This document shows positions 18,165 to 26,707 of a DNA stretch of 64,000 nucleotides, one piece after another (the stretch's first letter is position 1; each line of letters begins with the position of its first letter). Origin of the DNA: GCA-003244245 sp963822695. Lineage in GTDB: Bacteria > Actinomycetota > Actinomycetes > Mycobacteriales > Pseudonocardiaceae. The position numbers and the translations under genes are program-made. Location: the NCBI GenBank assembly GCA_963822695.1, contig CAWGJH010000001.1, forward strand, positions 62,001 to 126,000, read 5' to 3'. Under the pieces are notes generated by a model. It saw only the letters and a program-made list of their open reading frames with translations, was not told where the DNA came from and did no database searches.

Positions 18165-18434
18165 CCGCTTGAAGGGAGAGACTTTTCATGATCACTTGGA
18201 TACCTTTCGGTCACTTAATGGCACCCGGACAACACCAAACGACCACAGACGTCCACCATTCGTGAGCCCGGTAATTCGAGGTCATCGCATCTATCCGCAA
18301 CTAACCGATACGGCGGTCCGAGAATCAGCGGATAAGGGTCTCGTGACCTGACAAGCTATCGAAGTCCCCCGAGCCGCCTCAGTGCTTGGTCTTGGGTAAC
18401 GCAAATGGTGGGACTGAGTAGTGACGCCGAAGAT

Positions 18435-19460
18435 CTACTGGGGCGGATGGTTGAGCAGGTAGTGGACGACGGTCGAACCGGCTAGATACGCGTTGTCGAT
18501 GGCGGGCTGGGCAGCGGGGTAGCTGGTTAACGCAGCCTGGGCGGTCTGGCCGGCGTAGGGTTGGTCGAAATCGCTGGCGGTACGCAAGGTTAAGTAGCGA
18601 CTGAGAAAGCCGTGGCGGTTCAGCACGGTCGCTGTGGCGTTGTCCTCCATTTGCGTGGTGCAGTAGGTGCCCTGGTTTTTGGTCCAGATGCTGGTGATGT
18701 ACTGGGCCTCTTGAGATTGCTGCGCGCCGGTCCAGTAGTCGTCACCCGTGACGGTGTCACAGATCGCGGTGAAGGGCTTGCGGCCGGCTTGCCCCGGAAA
18801 GCGCGTCCGGCTGGCGGCGGCTTCCGCGCTGTCCGACAGGGGCAAGTTTTTGGTCAGCTCATAGGCCTTGGTCACCAGCGCTTCGTTAAGACGAAACACG
18901 TTGGTGTGCTGATCGTCATAAGGCAGATAGCCAAAAGGCACGCCCGGTGCTGCGTCCGGGCCGAGATGATGCCCCAGGTCCCAGTCCACCACCCAGCGCG
19001 CCCACGCAGCAAAGCCCAACGTGCCGATCTGCGGGGACACTCCGGCAATGCCCGACGTGAGGAAATATGCCTGATGAAAGTCCAGAGCTGGATCGTCCAG
19101 GATCGCCGACAGGCTCGCTGCGGCGTTGGCCTTGCCTTCGCCGATGGTAGCCACACACAGCCCTGTGGACGCGCAGCGCAACGAGGTCGGCAACGCCGGC
19201 ACCGCAGTAGTCAGCGGCAGCGACTCCTGCGCCAACCACGGCGCGGTCTCCGGGGCGAACATCGTGATGACCAGCACCCGTACTACGAACCTGCCCGGCG
19301 ATCCCGCGCCGCAGGCCGCGCACATCACGACTAGCGTCAAGGTCAACACCACGACCAGTGGTGCGCGCAGATGACCAACTAGCCCCTGGCGCCGCAGCGC
19401 GCCTATCCGGACTGGCGTCGCCACACCCTCTAGTTTCGTCACGTCCTGTGTTCTGGCCAC
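18435..19460 (-). CDS. Purine nucleoside permease (NUP) family lipoprotein
   Basis: 341 residues. After a basic N-terminus a hydrophobic stretch (about 33-50) ends in VMCAACGAG, a plausible lipoprotein/signal cleavage region. The mature part begins VLVITMFAPETAPWL, the typical start of NUP proteins, and contains GIAGVSPQIGTLGFAAWARWVVDWDLG, GDDYWTGAQQSQEAQYI and QMEDNATATVLNR. Despite the name, the family resembles nucleoside phosphorylases and its transport role is known only from fungal members. The GTG at 19460 is the furthest start; a later one is possible. It lies in the tRNA-flanked island. Confidence 0.8.
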   Translation of the reverse strand: MARTQDVTKLEGVATPVRIGALRRQGLVGHLRAPLVVVLTLTLVVMCAACGAGSPGRFVVRVLVITMFAPETAPWLAQESLPLTTAVPALPTSLRCASTGLCVATIGEGKANAAASLSAILDDPALDFHQAYFLTSGIAGVSPQIGTLGFAAWARWVVDWDLGHHLGPDAAPGVPFGYLPYDDQHTNVFRLNEALVTKAYELTKNLPLSDSAEAAASRTRFPGQAGRKPFTAICDTVTGDDYWTGAQQSQEAQYITSIWTKNQGTYCTTQMEDNATATVLNRHGFLSRYLTLRTASDFDQPYAGQTAQAALTSYPAAQPAIDNAYLAGSTVVHYLLNHPPQ

Positions 19461-19928
19461 GCCAGGAACGCTACGGCCTCCAGATGATCATCAGCGAGCC
19501 ATCAGCCGACGGGGCAGGGGTCCTAGATCGTTCAGCCGTTGGGTGCTCCATCTGGACCCCTGCCCCCCCGTTCCGCTACGAGACAAGCTCGCCGACGCGA
19601 CGGATACCCGCTCCCCACCCCCGTCCTGCGGCAGGCCAACACTCCGCGCGTGCCATAACCACGGTCAACAGCGGGGGCACTGTGACCCGCCCTGACCACG
19701 GATCGGGACCCCTGACGGCGCAGTTGGGCGCAGCCTTCCGAGCTGGGGCTCCCGTGTGATCATCATCAGTAGGTCGTCAGCGGGAACGCGGTAACGGTGG
19801 CGGTAACGAGACGCTGCGCGACCCGGTGCGTCGGCTGAGACGCAGCGGACAACATAGGTGCCGGAGCAGCTGACTGACCAGCTCGACTGCATCCAGTCGG
19901 GACAGTTGAGACGACCCTGGGACTGCTT
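19461..19928. other. Gene-free stretch with repeat copy B
   Basis: Contains hairpin copy B with its flank. Frames crossing here are artefacts of the tRNA copy and the repeat. Confidence 0.45.
19511..19640. repeat. Dispersed hairpin repeat, copy B
   Basis: Arms GGGGCAGGGGTCC (19511-19523) and GGACCCCTGCCCC (19554-19566) around a loop sharing GTTCAGC and GTGCTCCAT-like words with copy A, then the flank CAAGCTCGCC, GACGCGACGGATACCCGCT and GTCCTGCGGCAGG. Located 150 bp past the NUP gene start on its upstream side. Confidence 0.65.
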
Positions 19929-19973
19929 ATAACCCAGAGGTCGCGGGTTCGAATTCCGCCCCCGCTACCAGGG
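19929..19973 (+). repeat. att site: initiator tRNA-like 3' end, copy 2
   Basis: Identical to 12013-12057 except for one base in the T-stem (GAATTCCGCC in place of GAATCCCGCC). The 5' half of a tRNA is again absent. It lies about 160 bp from the stop of another broken integrase. With copy 1 it delimits an island of about 7.9 kb. Confidence 0.8.
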
Positions 19974-19978
19974 GAAAC

Positions 19979-20014
19979 GGCTCGCCGGAGATCGTCCGGC
20001 GAGCCGTTTTCGTG
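19979..20014 (+). terminator. Strong hairpin terminator after att copy 2
   Basis: GGCTCGCCGGA and TCCGGCGAGCC form a perfect 11-bp stem with a short loop, followed by GTTTTC. It sits directly after the tRNA 3' end, like the hairpin after copy 1 but different in sequence. Confidence 0.75.
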
Positions 20015-20131
20015 CCTCGGTAATAAGAACGGTAGTAAGACGGCTGACCAGCCGTCTTTTGGCGCATCCTGCACACCCCTTCCAAGAGCATCCGCGATCA
20101 TCCGACCGATGCGCTCGGTGGCGACTCGGTC

Positions 20132-21080
20132 CTAGCCCGTCGAGTGGTGTGAGTAGATCTGGAAGGTGACGTTCGGGTTGGAGTGCTCGACTCGATCGCT
20201 GAGGATCTTCGGCTCACCACCGGAGTGTTGTTGCCAGGGTGTGGCGGAGAACGTGAGCGGTGGCTCGTCGTCGAGTGCGGCGTTGCGGGCGATGGCGTGG
20301 ATGATGCTGCTGGCGGCCCGGGCAGTCAGCAGCCCGCCCTTGGTGTTGAGGAACAGCGCCAGGTTATGGTCAGCGTTGGGCCAGTTAGGGCCTTCCTCCA
20401 GCCACTGGTCCAGCTCGGTCCGGAGTTGTTTGTGGATGTGGACGGTGCGGGGTTTGCCGCCTTTGCCCCAGATCCGTAGCTGGGCTTTGCGGGCCGAGCG
20501 GTGTACGTCGTTGACATCGAGACGGACGACTTCGCTGATGCGGGCGCCGGCGTAGTAGTGGATCAGCGCGATGGTGCGGTTCTGCGGGGACAGGTGCGCC
20601 TGAACGGCGCGCAGCCAGCGGATCCGAGCCTGCTCATCGAGCGCGCGTGGGGCTGTCTCGTTCGATGGTGACCTTGGCCAGCCCGCGTCGGGTATAGAAG
20701 TCGTCGATCGCGGTGAGCGCGGAGTTGGCATAGACGACGCTGCGTTTGGTGGAGCCGTCGCGCAGCAGCCAGTGCCGGTAGTCCCGCACCGCCCAGTCCT
20801 TGGCCCTCGGGCTGGTGAACGGGTCGTCCTGGGCGCGGGTGGGTCGGTGTTGGGCGAGCCAGGCCAGATACATCCGTACCCGGGAGAGGTAGGTTCGCCG
20901 GGACTCGGCTGACAGCGGGGCGTCGTTGAGCGCGGCGGCGTAGTCATCGATGATCTCAGCGAACTCGCCCGACAGCGTGGTGGGGTGGGCTCCAGGCCCT
21001 CGTTTGGTGATCTTGATCGTGATCTCGGAAGCCGATCCGGGATCTTGTGAGTTGCTGGCGTTCGTTATCTCGGAAGCCAC
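20132..21080 (-). pseudogene. Broken, apparently chimeric tyrosine integrase
   Basis: The N-terminal core-binding domain (LSAESRRTYLSRVRMYLAWL) runs to about 20640, where the frame shifts; the catalytic domain resumes with ARIRWLRAVQAHLSPQ, the Arg in YYAGARISEVVRL and IWGKGGKPRTVHIH. HxxR occurs as HVLRHTLATTLR in yet another frame near 20230, so there is a second shift. The last 30 residues (PKILSDRVEHSNPNVTFQIYSHHSTG) resemble the C-terminus of a different integrase subfamily. This looks like decay after a deletion joined two integrase genes. It stops 160 bp from att copy 2. Confidence 0.75.
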
Positions 21081-21120
21081 TACACAATTCGCGGCAGAAT
21101 ACGGGTAAAACCGGCAATGG

Positions 21121-21428
21121 GATGATCTGTCAAGTTGTTGGGTGTGGCGGGATGGGGCTCTCGGTAGGTCTTCGGGGAGGGGAACGCCGATGGGTGTCGT
21201 GTCGTCCTCGTTGTACAAGGACCATCGGTACCCGGGGGAGATCATTAGTCACTGTGTGTGGTTGTACCACCGGTTCCCGCTGAGCTTGCGGGAGGTCGAG
21301 GAGATGATGCTGGCGCGGGGGTCATCGTCAGCTACCCCAACAGCCGCCTGACCACAGCGCCACAGCCACCCCATCCCGATCCAAGTCTGCCCCGGAAACC
21401 ATTATCAACAAACAATTTGACAGCCCCG
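21121..21428 (+). mobile_element. IS6-family remnant with both ends
   Basis: From the ATG at 21190 the frame reads MGVVSSSLYKDHRYPGEIIS and WLYHRFPLSLREVEEMMLARG, the N-terminus of an IS6/IS26-type transposase. A one-base loss follows (the VIVSY motif is in another frame) and then the homology ends. Terminal repeats remain: GATCTGTCAAGTTGTT at the left (21124-21139) and AACAATTTGACAGCCC at the right (from 21411). Most of the transposase gene has been deleted internally. Confidence 0.75.
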
Positions 21429-21659
21429 TCCGAAACCCAGTCCGCAATCAATGTTCTAGAACCCTCGCCACAGAGCTGGGTTCCGGCACATGATCAGGTC
21501 CCGAGCTGGACCCACAATGCCAACGTGATCTTGTCCGATACCGTGGTCGGAAGCTCTGATGCCCCCAGAGAGCAGTGTCCAAGACCCCGGCGCACCCCCG
21601 CGTCACACCACTATGGACCTGCGCGCACAGCCTCTAACGTACGTTCCGGTTCCGATGTT

Positions 21660-21814
21660 GGTCCTGCCCCGATGCGGGCTCGGTCCGTGCTGATCTGTCT
21701 GTCACCGACCTGCTCGTCTTGGTGAATGCGATTGCGATCGTGGCCGCGAGCGGACCGGCCGACGTGCAGCAGCTGCTATCGCTGGTGCGGGAGGGGGCGG
21801 CGCGGCGGGCATGA
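21660..21814 (+). pseudogene. C-terminal fragment of a TetR-family regulator
   Basis: The frame ending at 21814 reads DAGSVRADLSVTDLLVLVNAIA and ends VQQLLSLVREGAARRA. This matches the last two helices of actinobacterial TetR proteins (G-x-V-R-x-D-x-x-x-x-D-L-L-x-L-V-x-A-I). No HTH part or start remains. It lies 260 bp upstream of an alpha/beta hydrolase it may once have controlled. Confidence 0.5.
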
Positions 21815-22077
21815 GGCATGCGCTCAACCGAGTGGCGGACCGTGGGTACGTAGATCTTCGGTCACCACACCGTAGCTCGTGAACATGCCTATGCCCGGCC
21901 CGATCCACTCGCGCGGTCTGCGGCGCACCCCGACGGTCCGAGCACCCGGTGGTGGCGGTCCGCTCGTAGCAACCACTGCCGTGGACCTGTGCGGCGATCA
22001 GGTGATCGAACACCTGGTTCGCTCCACTGGCCTGGACGACGCTCACCTCGAGCCCGTCCGATTCCGAGGAGAAGGGA

Positions 22078-22758
22078 ATGTTTGCCGTGTTGCCCATCGT
22101 GATCGTCCACGGCGCCTCCCACCGGCCCGCCCACTACGACGCGCTTGCCGACCGTCTCCGCGCCCGCGGTGCGCATGTCGTCGTCCCGGACGTCGGCGGA
22201 CTCCCGCTACCGGAGAGCACCCGCCGGCTTCAGGCCGTGGTGGACGACCTTGTCCATCCGCCGATAGTGGTCGGGCACTCCTTCGGCGGTGCCGCGGCCG
22301 GCGCCCTGGTCGGCGCCGCACACATGGTCTTCCTGACCGCGTGGGTGCTCGACGTCGCAGAGACGTGCGCGCTCCTGCTTCACGGGGCCGGCGGCAGAGG
22401 AGGCGGCGAGGCGTTCATGACCGCGCTACGGCCGTCGGCCGACGGGTCGCTCTTCACGATCGATCCTGCCCAAGCCATCGACCTGTTCTACGCCGACTGC
22501 TCTCCGTGCGACGCCGAGCGCGCGGTAGGCCTCCTGCGGGCTGACATCGCCGCCAACTTCGATCTGGCTCCGACGGCCGCGTACTGGCACGACACCCCGT
22601 CAACATATGTCATCGCCACCCAGGACCGCACGTGGCCTGCGGCGCTGCCGCCCATCTTCGCCGCGCGATGCACGAGGACGGTGAGGATGCCGACCAGCCA
22701 TTCTCCCTTCCTGAGCCGCCCCGACGAGATCACCGATCTGATCCTACGGTCAGCGTGA
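22078..22758 (+). CDS. Alpha/beta-fold hydrolase
   Basis: 226 residues, cytosolic. IVIVHGASHRPAHYDALADRL carries the oxyanion HG motif, VVGHSFGGAAAGAL the nucleophile Ser, and MPTSHSPFLSRPDEI the catalytic His near the C-terminus, as in the EstC/salicylate-esterase-like subfamily. The segment between is shorter than usual. GAGGAGAAGGG precedes the ATG. No operon partners; a TetR remnant lies upstream. The substrate cannot be predicted. Confidence 0.88.
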   Translation: MFAVLPIVIVHGASHRPAHYDALADRLRARGAHVVVPDVGGLPLPESTRRLQAVVDDLVHPPIVVGHSFGGAAAGALVGAAHMVFLTAWVLDVAETCALLLHGAGGRGGGEAFMTALRPSADGSLFTIDPAQAIDLFYADCSPCDAERAVGLLRADIAANFDLAPTAAYWHDTPSTYVIATQDRTWPAALPPIFAARCTRTVRMPTSHSPFLSRPDEITDLILRSA

Positions 22759-22929
22759 GCGACCCGCTCCCGGTGTCGACCCGAGGACGGTGTGTGATCT
22801 CGGCGTTCCGCCACGTGACCAACACGGCGGCTGAGTGCAGGTCGGTCGCGGCACGTGCCCGGTACACGATCGGCCGCGACACCCTGAACGAGCGGCCGCC
22901 CAGCGGTCGTGTGTCAGACTCCGGCCCTT

Positions 22930-23042
22930 CAATGCTCGACACCAGCACCTACGAGAAGGGCATCGAGATCGCAGATAAGGAGATGAAGGCGTTCGAAGCC
23001 CGCCACCTGCAACGACATGACTTCCACGGCGACTGGAACTAG
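22930..23042 (+). pseudogene. C-terminal fragment of an ISAzo13-type transposase
   Basis: The frame reads LDTSTYEKGIEIADKEMKAF then LQRHDFHGDWN and stops. This is the end of ISAzo13-family transposases (L-D-T-x-x-Y-x-K-G-I-x-I-x-D-x-x-M, then R-H-D-F-H-G-x-W-N); the usual last residues after WN are missing. Nothing upstream matches the rest of the transposase. Confidence 0.6.
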
Positions 23043-23198
23043 ACGATCACAGCCGCGCCGGGCAAAGACACGACACACCCGGATCACCAGGACTAATTTC
23101 CACGCGAGCCCTAAGCGGTTTTCCCTGTGGACCATCTGTGGACCAGGACACCAGCGTCGTCAGCGCCCACCTGCGACGTGAGCGCTCCCTCCTCGAAG

Positions 23199-24290
23199 CT
23201 ACTCCGAGGCCGCTTCGGCACCGTCCTCGTCGGACTCGGCGTGCGCCGGGGCCGGGATGCCCTCCCTTTCGAACTCCGTCGGGGTACTTTCGCCCTCCGC
23301 CGCGCCGGTCCTTTCGACCCTGGTCATGATGTTCCTCCTGTCAGCACGGGCGCCGACGCCGCCTAGGGCGACGGCCGCCTTGGCCATGACCAGGTGATAG
23401 AGAAGCAAAAGCTGCACGAGTGCCAACGACTCCGAGCGGTGCAGGTTCGTGCCTACTGTGAACTCGCCCAGCCGCTCGGAGCGCAAGTGGCTGGCGAAGT
23501 GCATCCACTCCCAAATCGCCTGCTCGATCTCAGCCGCCCGCTCGCGCGGGACACGGCCGGGGATGCCCAGCACCTGCGCGTCGGCGGCGTTCTCCATGGT
23601 GATCCCGACGTCCGCATCCAGTAAGGGAGATAGGTCAGGGTGAAGCAGGCCCTTTCGCAGCTTCAGCTGTGCCGGCAAGTGCTCCACATTACCCTCATCG
23701 CCCGTCTCGAATGTGACGACGATATCCGCGTAGACTTGCTGCGGCCTGATGAATACCTCCGAATCGGGCTCGCGCCGGTCGAGCTCGGCGAGCACCTGAT
23801 CCGTGGTGTATCCCCGCCGGGAACAGTCGCGCTGCACCTTCCACCGGCGCCGCAGGCCCTCCGGCGGAGCGAGATAAACCCGTACGTCATAGCAGTCTCG
23901 CAACTGAGGCGTATGGTAGCCAAGCAGGCCCTCGACGACCGCGAACCGATGCGGCCGCACGTACTCTGGCGGCCCGAACGTCCCATCGGCGTGCCGATAA
24001 ACCGGCTTGAGGATCGGCTCGCCGGCCCGGACAAGCGCGAGGTGCTGGGCCAGGATATCGATGTAGTTACAGTCGGGGTTGAGTGGCGTGATGCCAAGCT
24101 CCGCGCGCCGTCGGCGGTCGAACTTGTGGTAGTCGTCGGTGGCGATGTGGGCGACCGCTCCCTCGCCGAGGGCGCGTACGAGCCCTCGGGTCAACGTGGT
24201 CTTGCCCGCAGCCGAGTCACCGACGACGCCCAGGATGACCGGGCGTGTGGCGACCGATTGCCTATTCCGCTCGACCGGATGGGTACTCAT
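23199..24290 (-). CDS. Phosphoribulokinase/uridine kinase family protein
   Basis: 363 residues. A P-loop kinase: Walker A GVVGDSAAGKTTLTRG (about residues 22-37), TDDYHKFDRRRRAELGITPLNP for the substrate/magnesium region, then VVEGLLGYH as the Walker B-like strand. This pattern is that of bacterial phosphoribulokinase, which makes ribulose 1,5-bisphosphate, or of close uridine kinase relatives. No other Calvin-cycle gene is in the window, so the true substrate is open. The C-terminal 60 residues are acidic and divergent. The ATG at 24290 follows GGGAGCAGGG. Confidence 0.85.
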   Translation of the reverse strand: MSTHPVERNRQSVATRPVILGVVGDSAAGKTTLTRGLVRALGEGAVAHIATDDYHKFDRRRRAELGITPLNPDCNYIDILAQHLALVRAGEPILKPVYRHADGTFGPPEYVRPHRFAVVEGLLGYHTPQLRDCYDVRVYLAPPEGLRRRWKVQRDCSRRGYTTDQVLAELDRREPDSEVFIRPQQVYADIVVTFETGDEGNVEHLPAQLKLRKGLLHPDLSPLLDADVGITMENAADAQVLGIPGRVPRERAAEIEQAIWEWMHFASHLRSERLGEFTVGTNLHRSESLALVQLLLLYHLVMAKAAVALGGVGARADRRNIMTRVERTGAAEGESTPTEFEREGIPAPAHAESDEDGAEAASE

Positions 24291-24995
24291 CACCCTGCTC
24301 CCCCATGGAAATCCCCACCGGCGGCCGACGTTCGATAATGCGGCACCGGCGGGTCACCGCCCTCCCGCCTGGCGACACAAGATGCGCACCGGATGTCCAT
24401 GGTTCGCTCGCTTCCTCCTGAGGTCGCCCTCGATTTTTCCACCCAGTCAACCCCACTCTCAATCGGCCGGCCCCCAACCTGCCCGCCGGCCACCGTGACG
24501 GGATACCCGCTTCACTCCACCCGTCCCCGCGTCAGGCCAACACACCACGCGCCATGAGGACCGGTTGACCACGATCACTAGCGGAGCCCTCCGACCCTGA
24601 CTGAACTCAGGCCAAGGCTCATAACGGCACCTTGAGCACAGCCTTCCACGCTGGGCTCGCACTCACTCCCGCTCCAGGATCATGCCTTCTCCATGCCGTG
24701 AGACCTCGGCGAGCGTGACGATCGCTGATAAATACCGAGCACTGTCCGCGCAGGTCATCACCGGTGTGACCGGTTCACGCTGAGGCCGGTGATATTCGGT
24801 GATCTGAAAGGTGTGAACTGTCACCAGCACCGACGCCAGCTCGACCCGCACAAGGGGCTAATGACCACCATCACGTTACCGGCGTCGGCTGCGACTACGG
24901 ATCGGGGGAGTATTGCGACCCCACCACTCGTGCCTTCCGCGTGCCACCTGCGCCCTGCCAGAGCCCCGACATTCACGCAGCCCCAAGGTCACGGG
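24291..24995. other. Intergenic stretch with partial repeat copy C and a doubtful small frame
   Basis: At about 24496-24560 the sequence GTGACGGGATACCCGCTTC and the following GTCAGGCCAACAC-type words match the flank of hairpin repeats A and B, without the hairpin. A minus-strand frame at 24663-24851 (62 residues: FQITEYHRPQREPVTPVMTC, then ADSARYLSAIVTLAEV) has coding-like composition and could be a small gene or a gene end, but has no clear ribosome-binding site. Nothing else is seen. Confidence 0.4.
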
Positions 24996-26600
24996 TCACG
25001 CAATTTTTCGACTAATCAGCCTCGGTGTGGAGACTCGTTGGCTGGGCAGGGTGAAGTGGATGGCCACGTAGAAGATGACAAGACTGAACGCGGCGACCAC
25101 GCCCAGGTCGATCCACTCTGGGATGAGCTTAATTCCGCCGTATTGCCCAAGATAGGAGATCACCGCTAGGCCGGTAAGCCACGGAAGAATCCAGACTAGA
25201 GACCGCGGGTGCAGGGGCGGTCGTTCGATCGGGCGGCCCAGCGCATAGGAGAGTCCGAAGACCACGTAGCCGGCGAGGATGGCCAGCATCAGCTTCTGGA
25301 CCGTGGTCCAGGGCGTCCAGTAGATGATCTCGTTCGCGGCGATGAACGCCAGCGGTGCCAAGATCGAGGAAGCCGGTAGCCGGTACGGGCGTGCGCGGTC
25401 GGGTTCGGTCTTGCGCAGCGCCATCAAGGTGATCGGCGTGAAACCATACATGATCAGTGTTGTCGAGCTGATCAGTTGAACCAGTTTTTGCCAACTCGGG
25501 AAGGGCAGAAAGCAGATCAGTCCCACAACGAACGCCAGGACGATCGAAGTATACGGGACACCGCGACCGCTGATCCGGCTGACGCCCCTGGGAATGTAGC
25601 CGGCGTGGCCCAGTGCGTAGGAAAGCCGCGCGGAGGCGCCCAGATAGACCAAGCCGGTACCGGCCGGTGAGATGAACGCATCGATGTACAAGATGGCGGC
25701 CAGCCAACCCAGACCCAGACTACTCGCCAGCACTGCATACGGCCCGAAGTCACCCTTTCCTGCGGGGTTGGCCCACCCGTGCACGAGGTTACCGGGATTC
25801 AACGCACCAATGAAAGCGACTTCCAGCGCCAGATACAGCACGGTGCCCAGGATCACCGAGCTGATCACGGCACGAGGCACATTACGTTGCGGGTCTCGAG
25901 CCTCGCCACCGATCTGCACCGCTTGTTCAAAGCCATTGAGCGCGAACACCACACCCAGGGGCAGGGCAGCAAAAACACCGTGGGCACCGTAGGGGGCAAA
26001 GCCGCCACCGGCGGTGAAATTCGAGGCATGAAAGGATACCGCGATCAACACGACGACCGTCAGGCCCGGTACCGCGATCTTCCAGAGCACGGTGACACGG
26101 TTGCTTTCCGCCAGCCACCGCACCCCGAGGATGTTGATGACAGTGAACAGCAGCATCAACGTAGTGGCCACGCCCAAGCCCCTGGGCGTCAGCGCACCTG
26201 TTTCATTGATCAGTCCATGCCACTGGTGGTCCAGGTAGCTGAGCACAGCCTCGACTTCAATCGGGGCAGTCAACACCGCTTGAAGCCAGGCTACCCAGCC
26301 AGCGGTGAACCCGCACAGTGAGCCGAACGCCAACCGTGGCCAGCGCGCTGTGCCACCGCTAAGGGGGTAGGCTGCCCCAAGCTCCGCGTGTACCAGCGCG
26401 AGCAGCACAATCATCGAACCGGCGAGCAGCCAAGACACGATCGACGCCCCACCAGCCTGCGTGGCCGCCGTCAACGCCCCCAGCAACCATCCCGACCCGA
26501 TGATCGAGCCCAGTGAGACGAACATCAGCGCCGTCAAGCCGACGTCACGCCGGAAGCCCGGTTGCTCGCCAAACGCATCGCGCACCGGCAGTCGCGTCAT
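24996..26600 (-). CDS. APC-family amino acid permease
   Basis: 534 residues with about 12 hydrophobic segments. The first carries VGLTALMFVSLGSIIGSGWL, the APC-family substrate-binding unwound helix (G-S-I-I-G-S-G). Further typical segments are FALNGFEQAVQIGGEARDP with its conserved Glu and AILYIDAFISPAGTGLVYLG. It is likely a proton-coupled amino acid or amine importer in the cytoplasmic membrane. The ATG at 26600 is chosen over the GTG two codons earlier because GGGAGG is nine bases away. It stands alone, tail to a NACHT gene in the same direction. Confidence 0.92.
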   Translation of the reverse strand: MTRLPVRDAFGEQPGFRRDVGLTALMFVSLGSIIGSGWLLGALTAATQAGGASIVSWLLAGSMIVLLALVHAELGAAYPLSGGTARWPRLAFGSLCGFTAGWVAWLQAVLTAPIEVEAVLSYLDHQWHGLINETGALTPRGLGVATTLMLLFTVINILGVRWLAESNRVTVLWKIAVPGLTVVVLIAVSFHASNFTAGGGFAPYGAHGVFAALPLGVVFALNGFEQAVQIGGEARDPQRNVPRAVISSVILGTVLYLALEVAFIGALNPGNLVHGWANPAGKGDFGPYAVLASSLGLGWLAAILYIDAFISPAGTGLVYLGASARLSYALGHAGYIPRGVSRISGRGVPYTSIVLAFVVGLICFLPFPSWQKLVQLISSTTLIMYGFTPITLMALRKTEPDRARPYRLPASSILAPLAFIAANEIIYWTPWTTVQKLMLAILAGYVVFGLSYALGRPIERPPLHPRSLVWILPWLTGLAVISYLGQYGGIKLIPEWIDLGVVAAFSLVIFYVAIHFTLPSQRVSTPRLISRKIA

Positions 26601-26707
26601 GATCACGGCCCTCCCAGCTGTTCAGCCTCATCACGGTAGCTGCGGCCGACTCCGCGCGGTGTTCCGATGCCCGGCTCGCCGGGGCTACTCTGCCCGGGTC
26701 AATGCCC

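Larger units (their letters stand above)
17104..18434. other. Long gene-free stretch containing repeats
   Basis: No convincing gene. It holds a 15-bp-arm hairpin repeat (17476-17530) with conserved flank to about 17610, a degenerate tRNA-like 3' end around 17750-17800, and a nested inverted-repeat element (18016-18164). After the latter, GGGAGAG and an ATG (18188) open a 25-codon frame of unknown meaning. Confidence 0.5.

Noticed and set aside
19766..20101. Minus-strand ORF with SGGGIRTRDLWV
   Set aside because: That string is the translated antisense of a tRNA 3' end (att copy 2), a well-known annotation artefact.
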